This document shows positions 35,240-48,708 of a DNA stretch of 64,000 nucleotides, one piece after another (positions within the stretch are counted from its first letter, which is position 1; each line of letters begins with the position of its first letter). This stretch comes from Kosakonia oryzendophytica (lineage in GTDB: Bacteria > Pseudomonadota > Gammaproteobacteria > Enterobacterales > Enterobacteriaceae), in NCBI RefSeq assembly GCF_900094925.1, contig NZ_FMAY01000016.1, positions 27,763-91,762 of the forward strand, given 5' to 3'. The translations under genes and the position numbers were made by a program. A model generated the notes under the pieces. The model was given only the letters and a program-made list of their open reading frames with translations, searched no databases and was not told the origin of the DNA.

Positions 35240-37360
35240 ATGAATTATAAAATACCTCTCGCCATAACCGTTTGCAGCTCACTTATCTCCGCTTCTGTAC
35301 TGGCCACACCGGCTCCTGTATGGCGAGCCATTGCTTTCGGGCAATCAACTGACGTGAATTTTTCTTCTAACGTTCTGCCGGAAAAGATCGGCGTTAACGA
35401 TGTGACTATCGACGGCAAGACACTTTCCGTTTCGGACCAAGCCGATCTCTCCAAACCCATCACACTCGAAAGCCGCGGCGGTAAAATTGCTAACTCTCAT
35501 GATGGCCTGACCTACTTTTACACCTCCCTGCCCACTGGCGAAAATTTTGTCTTACAGGCCACCGTCACCGTAGACCAGTTCGGTCCGGAAAATGGCGCCA
35601 AACCGGCGGCGCAAGAAGGGGCTGGCTTACTGGTTCGCGATATTATTGGCAACCCGCGCCAGCAGCCGCTGAAAGAGGGCTATGAGGAGTTCCCGGCGGC
35701 ATCGAATATGGTGATGAATGCCATCATGACGCAGGATAAAAAAGACCATTTTCGCGTGAAAATACAGGCAATCGCCCGTGAAGGGATCAGCCACCCGTGG
35801 GGAGACGCTGGCGCGGCAATCACTAAAAAAAGTTACCAGGAAGAGGTGGATCTTCGCCAGACGCCCACCTTCCGCATGAAACTCGAGCGTACCAATGACG
35901 GTTTTATTAGCGCATGGGCTCCGCAAGGAAGCGATAACTGGGTAAGCCAGACAATTCCACATGCCGATTTGATTTCAGTACAGAACAGCGAGCAATATTA
36001 CGTCGGTTTCTTTGCCTCACGTAATGCCAAAATTACCATCTCCGACGCCTCTCTGACCACCAGCAAAGCCCGAACGGTGGCATCCAAACCCTGGCAGGCA
36101 AAACCGTTGCCTGTTGTTGTGCAGATAGCCTCGCCTGCGCAAAGTATCAGTGAGAAATATACCGTTCAGGCACGCGCCAACTATGATGGTCTGTTTGCTG
36201 TGCGGCAAAACGAAGTGGTGATCGGTAATGATAAACCCGTAAAAGCGGGTGATATGTACACGCTCCCCGCGACGCTTTCAGGTGACACCTCCATGTTTGT
36301 GTTGACCTTTACCCCCACCAGCGGCGATGACAAAACCCCCGTTACGCAGACCATAAACGTAGAGAGAGCGACCGCCACAACCGCCACAACCCTCCATGTC
36401 GCCGCCGACGGAAAAACGGATGGCGAAGGTACGGCCGCCTCACCGCTGGATTTAGCCACCGCCATCAATCTGCTGCCGCCAGGTGGCACCCTTGCGCTAA
36501 AAGCCGGAGACTATGCGCGAACAGAAATCCCGCTCACCGCCAGCGGTTTGCTGGGGAAGATGAAGACGCTGCAAGCCGACGGCAAAGTGGTGATTCATGG
36601 GTTACAACTGGACGCCAGCTACTGGCATATCAAGGGGATTGAAGTCACAGACAAGAGCCTGCGTGTGCAAGGCAGTCACAACCTGATCGAAAAAGTGGTC
36701 GCCTGGCGTAATGACGATACCGGTATTCAAATTTCTTCGCCGGAAAATATCGGTCGACCATTATGGGCGAGCCACAACCGCGTGATCGATTCCGAGTCCA
36801 GGAGTAATGAAGATCCGGGGAAAATTAATGCCGACGGGTTTGCCGTAAAAATGCGCGTAGGTGAAGGGAACAAACTGGAAAGATGCTATGCCCACGACAA
36901 CATTGACGATGGTTTTGATCTTTTCAACAAGATTGAAGATGGCGGCAACGGTGTTGTGGTGATCGAGAATTCAATTGCCAGTAATAACACCAGCAATGGT
37001 TTTAAACTGGGAGGAGAAGGGCAACCTGTCGCTCATCAGGTTCGCAACAGCAAAGCAATCGGCAACCATCTGGACGGTTTCACCGATAATTTTAACCCTG
37101 GCAAGTTGGTGGTGGAAAACAATATTGCCGCGGATAACCAACGCTTTAACTTTATCTTCCGCCCCAGTCCTTACGGTGATGCCTCCACGCAAGGCGTGTT
37201 TAAAGGCAACATTTCTGTACGCAGTAAAGCCGGGCAGTATGATGATGCGGTGGTGGGGAATATTGACGCGACGAACTACTTTATCGCCAATGGCAAAAGC
37301 GTGAATGCATTGCAGCAAGAAGTGGACAGTAAAGCGGTTCTGGCGGAACTGAAGATGTAG
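35240..37360 (+). CDS. pelX: Exported pectate/exopolygalacturonate lyase, PL9 type (PelX-like)
   Basis: The ATG at 35240 follows CAGGAG by six bases; an upstream in-frame ATG at 35219 has no ribosome site. The 706-residue product has a Sec signal peptide cleaved after VLA (residue 22). Residues about 25-380 are beta-sandwich-like and unassigned, and about 390-706 are a right-handed beta-helix that opens with the PL9 pattern TTLHVAADGKTDGEGTAASP and has rungs rich in Asn/Asp (HDNIDDGFDLFNK, SNNTSNGFKLGG). Length and layout fit Dickeya PelX, which releases unsaturated digalacturonate in the periplasm. Two KdgR-like boxes precede it. E. coli K-12 has no such gene between glmU and atpC. Symbol provisional. 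Confidence 0.82.
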   Translation: MNYKIPLAITVCSSLISASVLATPAPVWRAIAFGQSTDVNFSSNVLPEKIGVNDVTIDGKTLSVSDQADLSKPITLESRGGKIANSHDGLTYFYTSLPTGENFVLQATVTVDQFGPENGAKPAAQEGAGLLVRDIIGNPRQQPLKEGYEEFPAASNMVMNAIMTQDKKDHFRVKIQAIAREGISHPWGDAGAAITKKSYQEEVDLRQTPTFRMKLERTNDGFISAWAPQGSDNWVSQTIPHADLISVQNSEQYYVGFFASRNAKITISDASLTTSKARTVASKPWQAKPLPVVVQIASPAQSISEKYTVQARANYDGLFAVRQNEVVIGNDKPVKAGDMYTLPATLSGDTSMFVLTFTPTSGDDKTPVTQTINVERATATTATTLHVAADGKTDGEGTAASPLDLATAINLLPPGGTLALKAGDYARTEIPLTASGLLGKMKTLQADGKVVIHGLQLDASYWHIKGIEVTDKSLRVQGSHNLIEKVVAWRNDDTGIQISSPENIGRPLWASHNRVIDSESRSNEDPGKINADGFAVKMRVGEGNKLERCYAHDNIDDGFDLFNKIEDGGNGVVVIENSIASNNTSNGFKLGGEGQPVAHQVRNSKAIGNHLDGFTDNFNPGKLVVENNIAADNQRFNFIFRPSPYGDASTQGVFKGNISVRSKAGQYDDAVVGNIDATNYFIANGKSVNALQQEVDSKAVLAELKM

Positions 37361-37366
37361 CCAGAT

Positions 37367-37402
37367 GGCGCTCGCTTATCACACAACGGTAAGCGCAGCG
37401 CC
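37367..37402. terminator. Hairpin between pelX and the 23-codon ORF
   Basis: GGCGCTCGCTTA (37367-37378) pairs with TAAGCGCAGCGCC (37390-37402) with one bulge. There is no T-run on either strand, so it is a weak terminator or a REP-like 3' end structure shared by two convergent genes. Confidence 0.5.
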
Positions 37403-37420
37403 ACTCAGCGGATCAGCAGA

Positions 37421-37492
37421 TTAGTGGTTGAACGTCCCGAAAGAGATGTTCATGTTGCTGAAGAGAGCGATGATTTTGTTGATCAGTTTCAT
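37421..37492 (-). CDS. Candidate small protein, 23 residues, amphipathic
   Basis: I know no named gene here. The minus strand reads ATG (37490-37492) to TAA (37421-37423), product MKLINKIIALFSNMNISFGT plus FNH. AGGAAG lies seven bases before the ATG, an ideal ribosome site. The first 16 residues form an amphipathic or membrane-seeking helix with two Lys. A promoter TTGATC (37571-37576), 17 bases, TAGACT (37548-37553) would start transcription near 37541, leaving a leader of about 50 bases. Two CRP-type palindromes flank that promoter. E. coli AzuC, a 28-residue CRP-controlled amphipathic protein, is a similar case in style, not a homologue that I can show. Confidence 0.5.
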   Translation of the reverse strand: MKLINKIIALFSNMNISFGTFNH

Positions 37493-37524
37493 GATGGCTT
37501 CCTGATTTTGTCAGAGTTAATTTT

Positions 37525-37540
37525 TGTGATGAACATCACA
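37525..37540. promoter_or_regulatory. CRP-type site near the small-ORF start site
   Basis: TGTGATGAACATCACA is a perfect TGTGA-N6-TCACA palindrome. It is centred about nine bases downstream of the inferred start site of the small ORF, a repressor-like position, if that promoter is real. Confidence 0.75.
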
Positions 37541-37582
37541 GAAAAGAAGTCTACGCCTCATTTTTTAACCGATCAATATTTT

Positions 37583-37621
37583 TGTGATGCGCATCGCAAA
37601 ATAATAAAACACGTTTTCAGT
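37583..37621. promoter_or_regulatory. Second CRP-type site with adjoining KdgR-like motif
   Basis: TGTGATGCGCATCGCA (37583-37598) matches TGTGA-N6-TCACA with one change. AATAAAACACGTTTTCAGT (37603-37621) matches the KdgR consensus at 16 of 19, but its centre is off (positions 11 and 12 fail), so that part is weak. The two CRP-type sites are 58 bases apart. Confidence 0.5.
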
Positions 37622-37646
37622 TCCATTTTTTCTGAAACGCAACCAT

Positions 37647-37682
37647 AAAAAAAGCCAGTCTGGAAACCAGACTGGCTTTTTA
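37647..37682. terminator. Bidirectional terminator of the atp operon
   Basis: GCCAGTCTGG/CCAGACTGGC with a three-base loop, A7 on one side and T5 on the other, 15 bases after the atpC stop. It insulates atp from the small-ORF/pelX patch. Confidence 0.95.
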
Positions 37683-37696
37683 ACGTTCAAGCCGGT

Positions 37697-38116
37697 TTAC
37701 ATCGCTTTTTTAGTCAACTCGATAACACGCAGTTTCGCGATGGCTTTCGCCAGCTCCGCAGACGCCTGAGCGTAATCCACGTCACCGTGAGAGCTCTTAA
37801 TGTGCTCTTCTGCTTTACGCTTCGATTCCAGGGCTCGCGCTTCGTCGAGATCCTGGCCACGAATAGCGGTATCAGCCAGAACGGTCACGCTGCTCGGTTG
37901 CACTTCAAGAATGCCGCCGGACAGATAGATAAACTCTTCATGACCGAACTGTTTAACGATGCGGATCATACCAGGCTTAATGGCGGTGAGCAGCGGTGCG
38001 TGCCCCGGGAAAATCCCCAGTTCACCTTCACTACCCGTTACCTGGATTTTCTCGACCAGACCAGAGAACATCTGTTTCTCTGCGCTGACGACGTCCAGGT
38101 GGTAAGTCATTGCCAT
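37697..38116 (-). CDS. atpC: ATP synthase subunit epsilon
   Basis: The 139-residue product ([20 protein letters not shown]) has the beta-sandwich domain with [19 protein letters not shown] and the C-terminal two-helix domain ([31 protein letters not shown]) that can brake the rotor. It is the last gene of atpIBEFHAGDC, 20 bases after atpD. Confidence 0.99.
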   Translation of the reverse strand: MAMTYHLDVVSAEKQMFSGLVEKIQVTGSEGELGIFPGHAPLLTAIKPGMIRIVKQFGHEEFIYLSGGILEVQPSSVTVLADTAIRGQDLDEARALESKRKAEEHIKSSHGDVDYAQASAELAKAIAKLRVIELTKKAM

Positions 38117-38136
38117 ATCACCCTCCGATTAAGGCG

Positions 38137-40409
<2,273 letters not shown>

Positions 40410-40459
40410 GAGCTTCTCCTCAATGCCTTGCGGCCTGCCCTAAGACAAGCCGCCAGACG

Positions 40460-42001
40460 TTACCAGGACTGGGTTGCTTTGAAGGAATCGAGGATGCCTT
40501 TCAGCTTGCCTTCGATTTCGTCGTTATAGCCACCGGACTGGTTGATCTCTTGCATCAGCGGAGCGTGATCACGGTCAGCGTAAGCCAGCAGAGCGGCTTC
40601 GAAGCTACCGATTTTCGCCAGTTCCACATCTTCGAGGTAACCGCGTTCAGCCGCAAACAGCACCAGACCCTGCTGAGCAACAGACATTGGAGCGTACTGT
40701 TTTTGCTTCAGCAGCTCGGTCACTTTCTGACCGTGGCTCAGCTGTTTACGGGTTGCTTCATCCAGATCGGAAGCGAACTGAGAGAACGCTGCCAGTTCAC
40801 GATACTGCGCCAGCGCGGTACGGATACCACCGGACAGTTTCTTGATGATCTTGGTCTGAGCTGCACCACCCACACGAGATACAGAAATACCCGGGTTAAC
40901 CGCCGGACGAATACCGGAGTTAAACAGGTTAGTTTCCAGGAAGATCTGACCATCGGTAATAGAAATTACGTTAGTCGGAACGAACGCAGAAACGTCACCC
41001 GCCTGGGTTTCAATGATCGGCAGCGCGGTCAGAGAACCGGTTTTACCTTTCACTTCACCTTTGGTGAAGGCTTCAACGTATTCAGCGTTAACGCGGGATG
41101 CGCGCTCCAGCAGACGAGAGTGGAGATAGAATACGTCGCCCGGGAATGCTTCACGTCCTGGCGGACGACGGAGCAGCAGGGACACCTGACGATAAGCGAC
41201 TGCCTGTTTAGACAGGTCATCGTATACGATCAGCGCATCTTCACCGCGGTCACGGAAGTATTCGCCCATTGCGCAACCGGCATACGGTGCCAGATATTGC
41301 AGTGCGGCAGATTCAGAAGCGGTTGCAACCACAACGATGGTGTTAGACAGCGCACCGTGCTCTTCCAGTTTACGCACCACGTTGGCAATGGTGGACGCTT
41401 TCTGGCCGATAGCAACGTATACGCATTTGATGCCGGAATCGCGCTGGTTGATGATCGCATCGATTGCCATCGCGGTTTTACCGGTCTGACGGTCACCGAT
41501 GATCAATTCACGCTGACCACGACCGATTGGGATCATGGCGTCAACGGATTTATAACCCGTTTGAACCGGCTGATCGACGGACTGACGATCGATAACGCCC
41601 GGTGCGATAACTTCGATTGGCGAGAAGCCATCGTTATCAACCGGACCTTTACCATCGATTGGCGCACCCAGGGTGTTCACCACACGACCCAGCAGGCCAC
41701 GGCCAACCGGAACTTCAAGAATACGGCCAGTACATTTAACCTTCATGCCTTCGGCAAGGTCAGCGTACGGGCCCATCACTACTGCACCCACGGAGTCGCG
41801 CTCCAGGTTCAGTGCGATAGCGTAACGGTTACCCGGCAGAGAAATCATCTCGCCCTGCATACAGTCGGCCAGGCCGTGAATGCGGATAACACCGTCGCTT
41901 ACAGAAACAATAGTACCTTCGTTGTGAGCTTCACTCACAACACTGAACTGAGCAATGCGCTGCTTGATCAGTTCGCTGATTTCGGTGGAATTCAGTTGCA
42001 T
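40460..42001 (-). CDS. atpA: ATP synthase subunit alpha
   Basis: The 513-residue subunit has Walker [10 protein letters not shown] (about 169-177), the arginine finger in [14 protein letters not shown], and the N-terminal segment [20 protein letters not shown] that binds delta. It holds the non-catalytic nucleotide sites of F1. A 532-codon antisense frame across it is a shadow. Confidence 0.99.
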   Translation of the reverse strand: MQLNSTEISELIKQRIAQFSVVSEAHNEGTIVSVSDGVIRIHGLADCMQGEMISLPGNRYAIALNLERDSVGAVVMGPYADLAEGMKVKCTGRILEVPVGRGLLGRVVNTLGAPIDGKGPVDNDGFSPIEVIAPGVIDRQSVDQPVQTGYKSVDAMIPIGRGQRELIIGDRQTGKTAMAIDAIINQRDSGIKCVYVAIGQKASTIANVVRKLEEHGALSNTIVVVATASESAALQYLAPYAGCAMGEYFRDRGEDALIVYDDLSKQAVAYRQVSLLLRRPPGREAFPGDVFYLHSRLLERASRVNAEYVEAFTKGEVKGKTGSLTALPIIETQAGDVSAFVPTNVISITDGQIFLETNLFNSGIRPAVNPGISVSRVGGAAQTKIIKKLSGGIRTALAQYRELAAFSQFASDLDEATRKQLSHGQKVTELLKQKQYAPMSVAQQGLVLFAAERGYLEDVELAKIGSFEAALLAYADRDHAPLMQEINQSGGYNDEIEGKLKGILDSFKATQSW

Positions 42002-42013
42002 GCTCCAGTCCCC

Positions 42014-42547
42014 TTAAGACTGCAAGACGTCTGCAAGGCGTTCAAGACGGCCGCGAACGCTGCCATCAATCACAGTATCACCCGCTCGGATGATAACGCC
42101 TGCCATAACAGACTTATCGATTTTGCAATTCAGCTTCACTTTACGTGACAGTCGTTTTTCCATCGCTGCGCTGATTTTCGTGAGCTGCTCTTCGCTCAAT
42201 GCGGTTGCGGACGTGACTTCAACGTCTGCTGTAGCCTCGCTGGCTGCACGCAAATGAACAAACTGCTCAAGAACATCAGGGAGCACTTTCAGACGTCCAT
42301 TTTCAGCCATTACCCGAATCAGGTTCTGACCTTTGGCGTCCAGTTGCTCCCCACAGATGGCGATAAACGACTCAGCGAGCGTTTCCGGTGCTAATGCACC
42401 GGAGAGGAGCTCGGCCATTTGCTCGTTTTTAGTCACCTCGGCGGCAAACGCCAGCATATCCTGCCAGCGATCAACACTTTGGTTTTCAACGGCAAAGTCA
42501 AAAGCTGCTTTGGCGTAGGGGCGAGCTACCGTTACAAATTCAGACAT
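42014..42547 (-). CDS. atpH: ATP synthase subunit delta
   Basis: The 177-residue protein ([20 protein letters not shown]) has the helical N-terminal domain that caps F1 and the conserved C-terminal [20 protein letters not shown]. It joins F1 to the b2 stator. Twelve bases separate it from atpA and 13 from atpF. Confidence 0.99.
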   Translation of the reverse strand: MSEFVTVARPYAKAAFDFAVENQSVDRWQDMLAFAAEVTKNEQMAELLSGALAPETLAESFIAICGEQLDAKGQNLIRVMAENGRLKVLPDVLEQFVHLRAASEATADVEVTSATALSEEQLTKISAAMEKRLSRKVKLNCKIDKSVMAGVIIRAGDTVIDGSVRGRLERLADVLQS

Positions 42548-42560
42548 CAGCCCCTCCTCC

Positions 42561-43031
42561 TTACAGTTCAGCGACCAGTTTATTCACGATGTCGCTGTTA
42601 GCAGCTTCATCCACGGAACGCTCAATGATTTTCTCGGCGCCAGCTACAGCCAGCAGAGCCACTTGTTTACGCAGCTCTTCGCGAGCACGTTTACGCTCGG
42701 CGTCAATTTCCGCCTGCGCCTGCGCCACGATTTTGGTACGTTCCTGCTCGGCTTCTGCTTTCGCTTCGTCCAGGATCTGAGCACGGCGTTTGTTCGCCTG
42801 TTCGATGATTACCTGAGCTTCTGCTTTCGCTTTTTTCAGCTGGTCGGTCGCATTGGCCTGTGCAAGGTCAAGGTCCTTTTTAGCTCGTTCTGCGGAAGCG
42901 AGACCGTCAGCAATTTCTTTCTGACGTTTTTCAATGGCAGCCATCAACGGCGGCCATACATACTTCATGCAGAACAGAACGAACAGGACAAACGCGATGG
43001 CCTGGCCGAGGATTGTTGCGTTTAGATTCAC
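42561..43031 (-). CDS. atpF: ATP synthase subunit b
   Basis: The 156-residue stator subunit has one membrane helix ([20 protein letters not shown]) and a long charged coiled coil (about 30-145) that dimerises and reaches to delta. Residues and length equal the E. coli protein. Confidence 0.99.
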   Translation of the reverse strand: MNLNATILGQAIAFVLFVLFCMKYVWPPLMAAIEKRQKEIADGLASAERAKKDLDLAQANATDQLKKAKAEAQVIIEQANKRRAQILDEAKAEAEQERTKIVAQAQAEIDAERKRAREELRKQVALLAVAGAEKIIERSVDEAANSDIVNKLVAEL

Positions 43032-43063
43032 AGCACAATGCCTCTTATCTGGTTAACGTTCTA

Positions 43064-43347
<284 letters not shown>

Positions 43348-43377
43348 TCAGTTAAAACGTAGTAGTGTTGTTAAAAA

Positions 43378-44585
<1,208 letters not shown>

Positions 44586-44630
44586 CACGTTTCTTTACTC
44601 CTGCTCCCTTTGAGGTATGCCGCGTGTCGT

Positions 44631-44659
44631 ATAAAACGTTCTTTAAGGCCCGGAGTCAA
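44631..44659 (-). promoter_or_regulatory. Main promoter of the atp operon
   Basis: Minus strand TTGACT (44654-44659), 17 bases, TTTTAT (44631-44636); shifting one or two bases gives TTATAC. A second TATAAT (about 44678-44683) lies upstream. The remaining gap to rsmG (44690-45202, over 500 bases) is AT-rich and has no ORF with a ribosome site; no gene is supported there. Confidence 0.65.
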
Positions 44660-45202
44660 GCAGCAAAAAGCGGTCAAATTATACGGTTCGGCCTCGTGAT
44701 TTCAAACAATAAGTAGCGAAAAGGTGAATAAATGTTTAAATAATTTTCCCGATGGCTATTTTTCAACTTTTGTCGAAACTGTGAACCTTCGGGCAAAACT
44801 GCAAATAACGCGAAAAACCTGCTACCAAAGCGTGCACCAGGTCACAAAACAAACATTTATGCGTCGGTCATATTAATCACGCCCGTAAATTGTGACTTTT
44901 CATCTTTCTGATATTTAAGACGAATTATCACAACTCTTTTTAAAACAGCCGCAAATATAACAAAAACGTTTCATTGACATTTATAATAATTATTTAACAT
45001 CTATTTTTGATTATCAGCGCCGACTTTTAGCGCGCTGATATTTTCGCAGTTGACTATTCTTCCGGTGAAGAATAAAAATGACGTTAAAAGTCGGATAAAT
45101 CCTGGTAAATGTCGGGTTAAATGTAACTGAACGTATCACCGCTTTTTATGTCGATTTTTAACATCCTGAGAACAGCACGAATTCTACATTTTTTGATAAA
45201 AA

Positions 45203-45826
45203 TTAAACTTTATTTGCCTTAACAACCACCAGATGGCGTTCGCCTTCAAGGTGCGGAACATACAGTTTCTCAATACTTTCCACCGTAAATTCAGCAGGCA
45301 ACAGAGAAATCTCATCGTCTGGCACCAATCCTTTCAGCGCGTAAAAACGGCCTTGCGCTCCAGGCAAATGCTGACACCAGCTCACCATGTCATTCAGCGA
45401 AGCAAAAGCCCGACTGATCACCCCATCAAACGGCGGTTCCGCAGGGAAGTCTTCCACACGGCTCTGCACCGGCGCGATATTCTCAAGATGCAATTCATGC
45501 TGAACCTGGCGCAAAAAGCGCACGCGCTTGCCCAAGCTATCAAGCAGCGTGAAATGCGATTCAGGACGAACGATAGAGAGGGGAACCCCGGGTAAACCAG
45601 GCCCGGTGCCAACATCGATAAAGCGCGAACCCTGCAGATAAGGCGCCACCACGATACTGTCGAGTATATGGCGGATCAGCATCTCGTTAGGATCGCGTAC
45701 CGACGTCAGGTTGTAGGCTTTGTTCCATTTGTGCAGCAGGTTGACGTAACCCACCAGTTGTTGCTGCTGGTGATCGGACAACGAAATGCCAGCTTCATCC
45801 AGCAGACGAGAGAGTTTGTTAAGCAC
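45203..45826 (-). CDS. rsmG: 16S rRNA m7G527 methyltransferase RsmG (GidB)
   Basis: The 207-residue enzyme has the SAM-binding motif [20 protein letters not shown] (about 70-89) and [12 protein letters not shown]. It methylates G527 of 16S rRNA in the 530 loop. It follows mnmG by 51 bases and is probably cotranscribed with it from the oriC-proximal promoter. Confidence 0.98.
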   Translation of the reverse strand: MLNKLSRLLDEAGISLSDHQQQQLVGYVNLLHKWNKAYNLTSVRDPNEMLIRHILDSIVVAPYLQGSRFIDVGTGPGLPGVPLSIVRPESHFTLLDSLGKRVRFLRQVQHELHLENIAPVQSRVEDFPAEPPFDGVISRAFASLNDMVSWCQHLPGAQGRFYALKGLVPDDEISLLPAEFTVESIEKLYVPHLEGERHLVVVKANKV

Positions 45827-45877
45827 GGTTGATACCCTGGGATTGCTATGCCCGGTAAACCGGGCATACGACGACGA

Positions 45878-47767
45878 TTATGCGCTACGGCGCAGCATAC
45901 CTTGTTTTTTCAACCATACCAGCAGAATGGAGATGGCTGCGGGAGTGATCCCGGAGATGCGTGACGCCTGACCGATGGAAGACGGTTTATGATCGTTGAG
46001 TTTCGCGATCACTTCGTTAGACAGTCCGTTCACCTGACGATAATCCAGTGTGGCAGGCAGCAAGGTGTTTTCATTGCGCTGCTGTTTCTCGATTTCATCC
46101 TGCTGACGCGCGATGTATCCCTCGTATTTCACCTGAATTTCCACCTGCTCAGCGGCTTGCGGATCGTCCAGACCAGGGGAGAATGGCGTCAGCTGCACCA
46201 ATTGCTGGTAAGTCATTTCAGGGCGACGAAGCAGATCTTCACCGCTGGCTTCGCGAGACAACGGCGCCGTCAGCAGCGTATTAACCGCTGACGCATGTTC
46301 AGAAGCCGGTGATACCCATTGTGATTTCAGGCGTTGACGCTCACGTTCAATGCTTTCCAGTTTCTCATTGAAGCGCGCCCAACGCGCATCGTCCACCAGG
46401 CCCAGTTCACGACCGGCTTCTGTCAAACGTAAATCCGCGTTGTCTTCACGCAGCATCAGGCGATATTCCGCGCGAGACGTAAACATACGGTACGGCTCTT
46501 TGGTGCCGAGTGTGCAAAGATCGTCCACCAGTACGCCGAGATAAGCCTGATCACGGCGTGGTGCCCAACCCTCTTTGTCAGCGGAGGCGCGTGCGGCGTT
46601 CAGACCTGCCAGCAACCCCTGCGCCGCGGCTTCTTCGTAACCGGTGGTACCGTTGATTTGGCCAGCAAAGAACAGACCATGAATGAATTTACTTTCCAGG
46701 GTCGGTTTCAGGTCGCGCGGATCGAAGAAATCGTACTCAATGGCATAACCCGGACGAACGATTTTGGCGTTTTCCATCCCTTGCATTGAACGGACAATCT
46801 GCATTTGCACATCGAACGGCAAGCTAGTGGAGATGCCGTTCGGATAAATTTCGTTAGAGGTCAGTCCTTCCGGTTCAAGGAAGATCTGATGCTGGTTGCG
46901 ATCGGCAAAGCGCATCACTTTGTCTTCGATCGACGGACAATAACGTGGACCGATCCCTTCGATCACGCCGGCATACATCGGGCTACGATCGAGGTTATTG
47001 CGGATCACGTCGTGGGTTTTTTCATTGGTGTGCGTAACGTAGCACGGTACCTGGCGCGGATGCTGGGCAGCATTTCCCATAAACGAGAAGACCGGCATTG
47101 GGTTATCACCATGCTGCTGCGCCAGTACGCTGAAATCGATCGTGCGCGCATCAATACGCGGCGGTGTCCCGGTTTTCAGACGGCTTACGCGTAGCGGCAG
47201 TTCACGCAAACGGCGTGACAGAGGAATCGACGGCGGATCGCCTGCGCGGCCACCGCTGTAGTTATCCAGACCAATATGAATCTTGCCGTCAAGGAATGTC
47301 CCTACGGTCAGCACAACCGCTTTGGCGCGGAATTTCAGCCCCATCTGGGTAACGGCGCCTACCACACGATCGTTTTCAACGATCAGATCTTCAACCGCCT
47401 GCTGGAAGATCATCAGGTTCGGCTGGTTTTCCAGCGCGGTACGTACAGCCTGGCGGTAAAGCACGCGATCCGCTTGAGCGCGGGTTGCCCGGACAGCCGG
47501 GCCTTTGCTGGCGTTTAGTATTCTAAACTGAATGCCTGCCTGATCGATCGCTTTCGCCATCAGTCCGCCCAGGGCATCCACTTCTTTCACCAGGTGTCCT
47601 TTCCCAATACCGCCGATCGCCGGGTTGCAACTCATCTGCCCCAGCGTGTCGATATTGTGTGTCAAAAGCAGGGTCTGTTGACCCATACGCGCTGCTGCCA
47701 TTGCGGCCTCAGTGCCTGCATGACCCCCGCCAATGATAATGACGTCAAAAGGATCCGGATAAAACAT
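45878..47767 (-). CDS. mnmG: tRNA uridine-5-carboxymethylaminomethyl modification enzyme MnmG (GidA)
   Basis: The 629-residue FAD enzyme starts [20 protein letters not shown] with the Rossmann motif [10 protein letters not shown], followed by the GidA signatures [20 protein letters not shown] and the [17 protein letters not shown] motif. The C-terminal helical part (about 550-629) binds MnmE. With MnmE, encoded at 16.5 kb in this window, it modifies wobble U34. Its transcription runs away from oriC and in E. coli helps initiation. Confidence 0.99.
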   Translation of the reverse strand: MFYPDPFDVIIIGGGHAGTEAAMAAARMGQQTLLLTHNIDTLGQMSCNPAIGGIGKGHLVKEVDALGGLMAKAIDQAGIQFRILNASKGPAVRATRAQADRVLYRQAVRTALENQPNLMIFQQAVEDLIVENDRVVGAVTQMGLKFRAKAVVLTVGTFLDGKIHIGLDNYSGGRAGDPPSIPLSRRLRELPLRVSRLKTGTPPRIDARTIDFSVLAQQHGDNPMPVFSFMGNAAQHPRQVPCYVTHTNEKTHDVIRNNLDRSPMYAGVIEGIGPRYCPSIEDKVMRFADRNQHQIFLEPEGLTSNEIYPNGISTSLPFDVQMQIVRSMQGMENAKIVRPGYAIEYDFFDPRDLKPTLESKFIHGLFFAGQINGTTGYEEAAAQGLLAGLNAARASADKEGWAPRRDQAYLGVLVDDLCTLGTKEPYRMFTSRAEYRLMLREDNADLRLTEAGRELGLVDDARWARFNEKLESIERERQRLKSQWVSPASEHASAVNTLLTAPLSREASGEDLLRRPEMTYQQLVQLTPFSPGLDDPQAAEQVEIQVKYEGYIARQQDEIEKQQRNENTLLPATLDYRQVNGLSNEVIAKLNDHKPSSIGQASRISGITPAAISILLVWLKKQGMLRRSA

Positions 47768-47849
47768 GGTGGTATGCCTCGCCTGAGCGGTTAGAAATTG
47801 GGTTGAAGCCCGGGTCGTGGATTCTACTCAACTTTAGTCCAGTGAGAAA

Positions 47850-48138
47850 GATCCGGATCCCGGGTATTAAAAAGAAGATCTTTTATGTAGAGAGATCTGT
47901 TCTATTGTGATCTCTTATTAGGATCGCGGTCGCTTGTGGATAAGCCGGATCATCACTTTAAGATCAATTCATTAGGCTGGATCATTAGCTGTGAATGATC
48001 GGTGATCCTGGGCCGTATAAGCTGGGATCAGAATGCGATGTTATACACAACTCAAAAAGTGAACACGCGTTATTCTTTGGATAACTACCGGTTAATAAGA
48101 CCTTTTAAGCAGAGTTATCCACATCTGATCGCACGATC
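47850..48138. other. oriC: Chromosomal replication origin oriC
   Basis: Between mnmG and mioC lie, in order: three AT-rich 13-mers, GATCTTTTATGTA (47877-47889), GATCTGTTCTATT (47894-47906) and GATCTCTTATTAG (47909-47921); DnaA boxes R1 TGTGGATAA (47935-47943), R2 TTATACACA (48041-48049), R3 TTTGGATAA (48076-48084) and R4 TTATCCACA (48115-48123). Fourteen GATC sites fall in 47850-48138, the SeqA/Dam hallmark. The M and R 13-mers equal E. coli; the left one differs at five positions. The layout is that of E. coli oriC, with the unwinding region on the mnmG side. Confidence 0.98.
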
Positions 48139-48139
48139 T

Positions 48140-48589
48140 TTAATCATTATTGAGTAAATTTTTCCAGGATCCCAACCATTCCTCTGCGGGATCTTCCGGA
48201 ATATCGTGATCCAGAATGTTGATCTTCAGTGTTTCGCCGATCTGTCTGGCGCCGTTTGCCTTTAAAGACGCTTCCAGTTTTTCGATCGCCTGGCAGAAGG
48301 TGTCATATTCACGGCTACCAATACCGATCGCGCCAAAGCGAACCCGGGAAAGATCCGGTTTCTGTTCATTCAAATCATCCAAAAACGGCTGCAGGTTTTC
48401 TGGAAGATCGCCCGCACCGTGGGTTGAACTGACCACCAGCCATATCCCCTGCGGCGCAAGATCCTCTAGTAGCGGGCCATGTAACGTCTCAGTGCTAAAA
48501 CCTGCATCTTCCAGCTTTTCCGCCAGATGTTCTGCAACATATTCCGCACCGCCAAGCGTACTGCCGCTAATCAGCGTGATGTCTGCCAT
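48140..48589 (-). CDS. mioC: Flavodoxin-like protein MioC
   Basis: The 149-residue FMN protein starts MADITLISGSTLGGAEYVAE at 48589 (upstream in-frame Met codons lie in the promoter). FMN-binding loops SGSTLGG (8-14), SSTHGAGDLPENL and GIGSREYDTFC are present. In E. coli it supports biotin synthase; its transcription enters oriC and is repressed by DnaA. The stop lies at the right edge of oriC. Confidence 0.97.
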   Translation of the reverse strand: MADITLISGSTLGGAEYVAEHLAEKLEDAGFSTETLHGPLLEDLAPQGIWLVVSSTHGAGDLPENLQPFLDDLNEQKPDLSRVRFGAIGIGSREYDTFCQAIEKLEASLKANGARQIGETLKINILDHDIPEDPAEEWLGSWKNLLNND

Positions 48590-48667
48590 GAAGCCCCGCT
48601 CCGTTTTATTCGCCATCCGGCGACAAATAGAGGTGCATTGTACGCTGTGAACGGGCTGGGATCTACC

Positions 48668-48676
48668 TGTGGACAA
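48668..48676 (-). promoter_or_regulatory. DnaA box in the mioC promoter
   Basis: TGTGGACAA differs from the consensus TGTGGATAA at one base. A DnaA box at this place represses mioC in E. coli. Confidence 0.65.
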
Positions 48677-48708
48677 TACGGGTATTACTCAGGGATGAAA
48701 ACGCCCGG

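Noticed and set aside
37424..37648. 74-codon plus-strand frame in the pelX-atpC gap
   Set aside because: It has no ribosome site and runs through the CRP-type palindromes and into the atp terminator; the minus-strand 23-codon ORF fits the signals better.
40550..42148. 532-codon open frame antisense to atpA
   Set aside because: Same cause: strong codon bias in a highly expressed gene leaves the opposite frame open. Composition is not protein-like.
47594..47794. ORF overlapping the mnmG start near oriC
   Set aside because: Antisense shadow of mnmG without a ribosome site.
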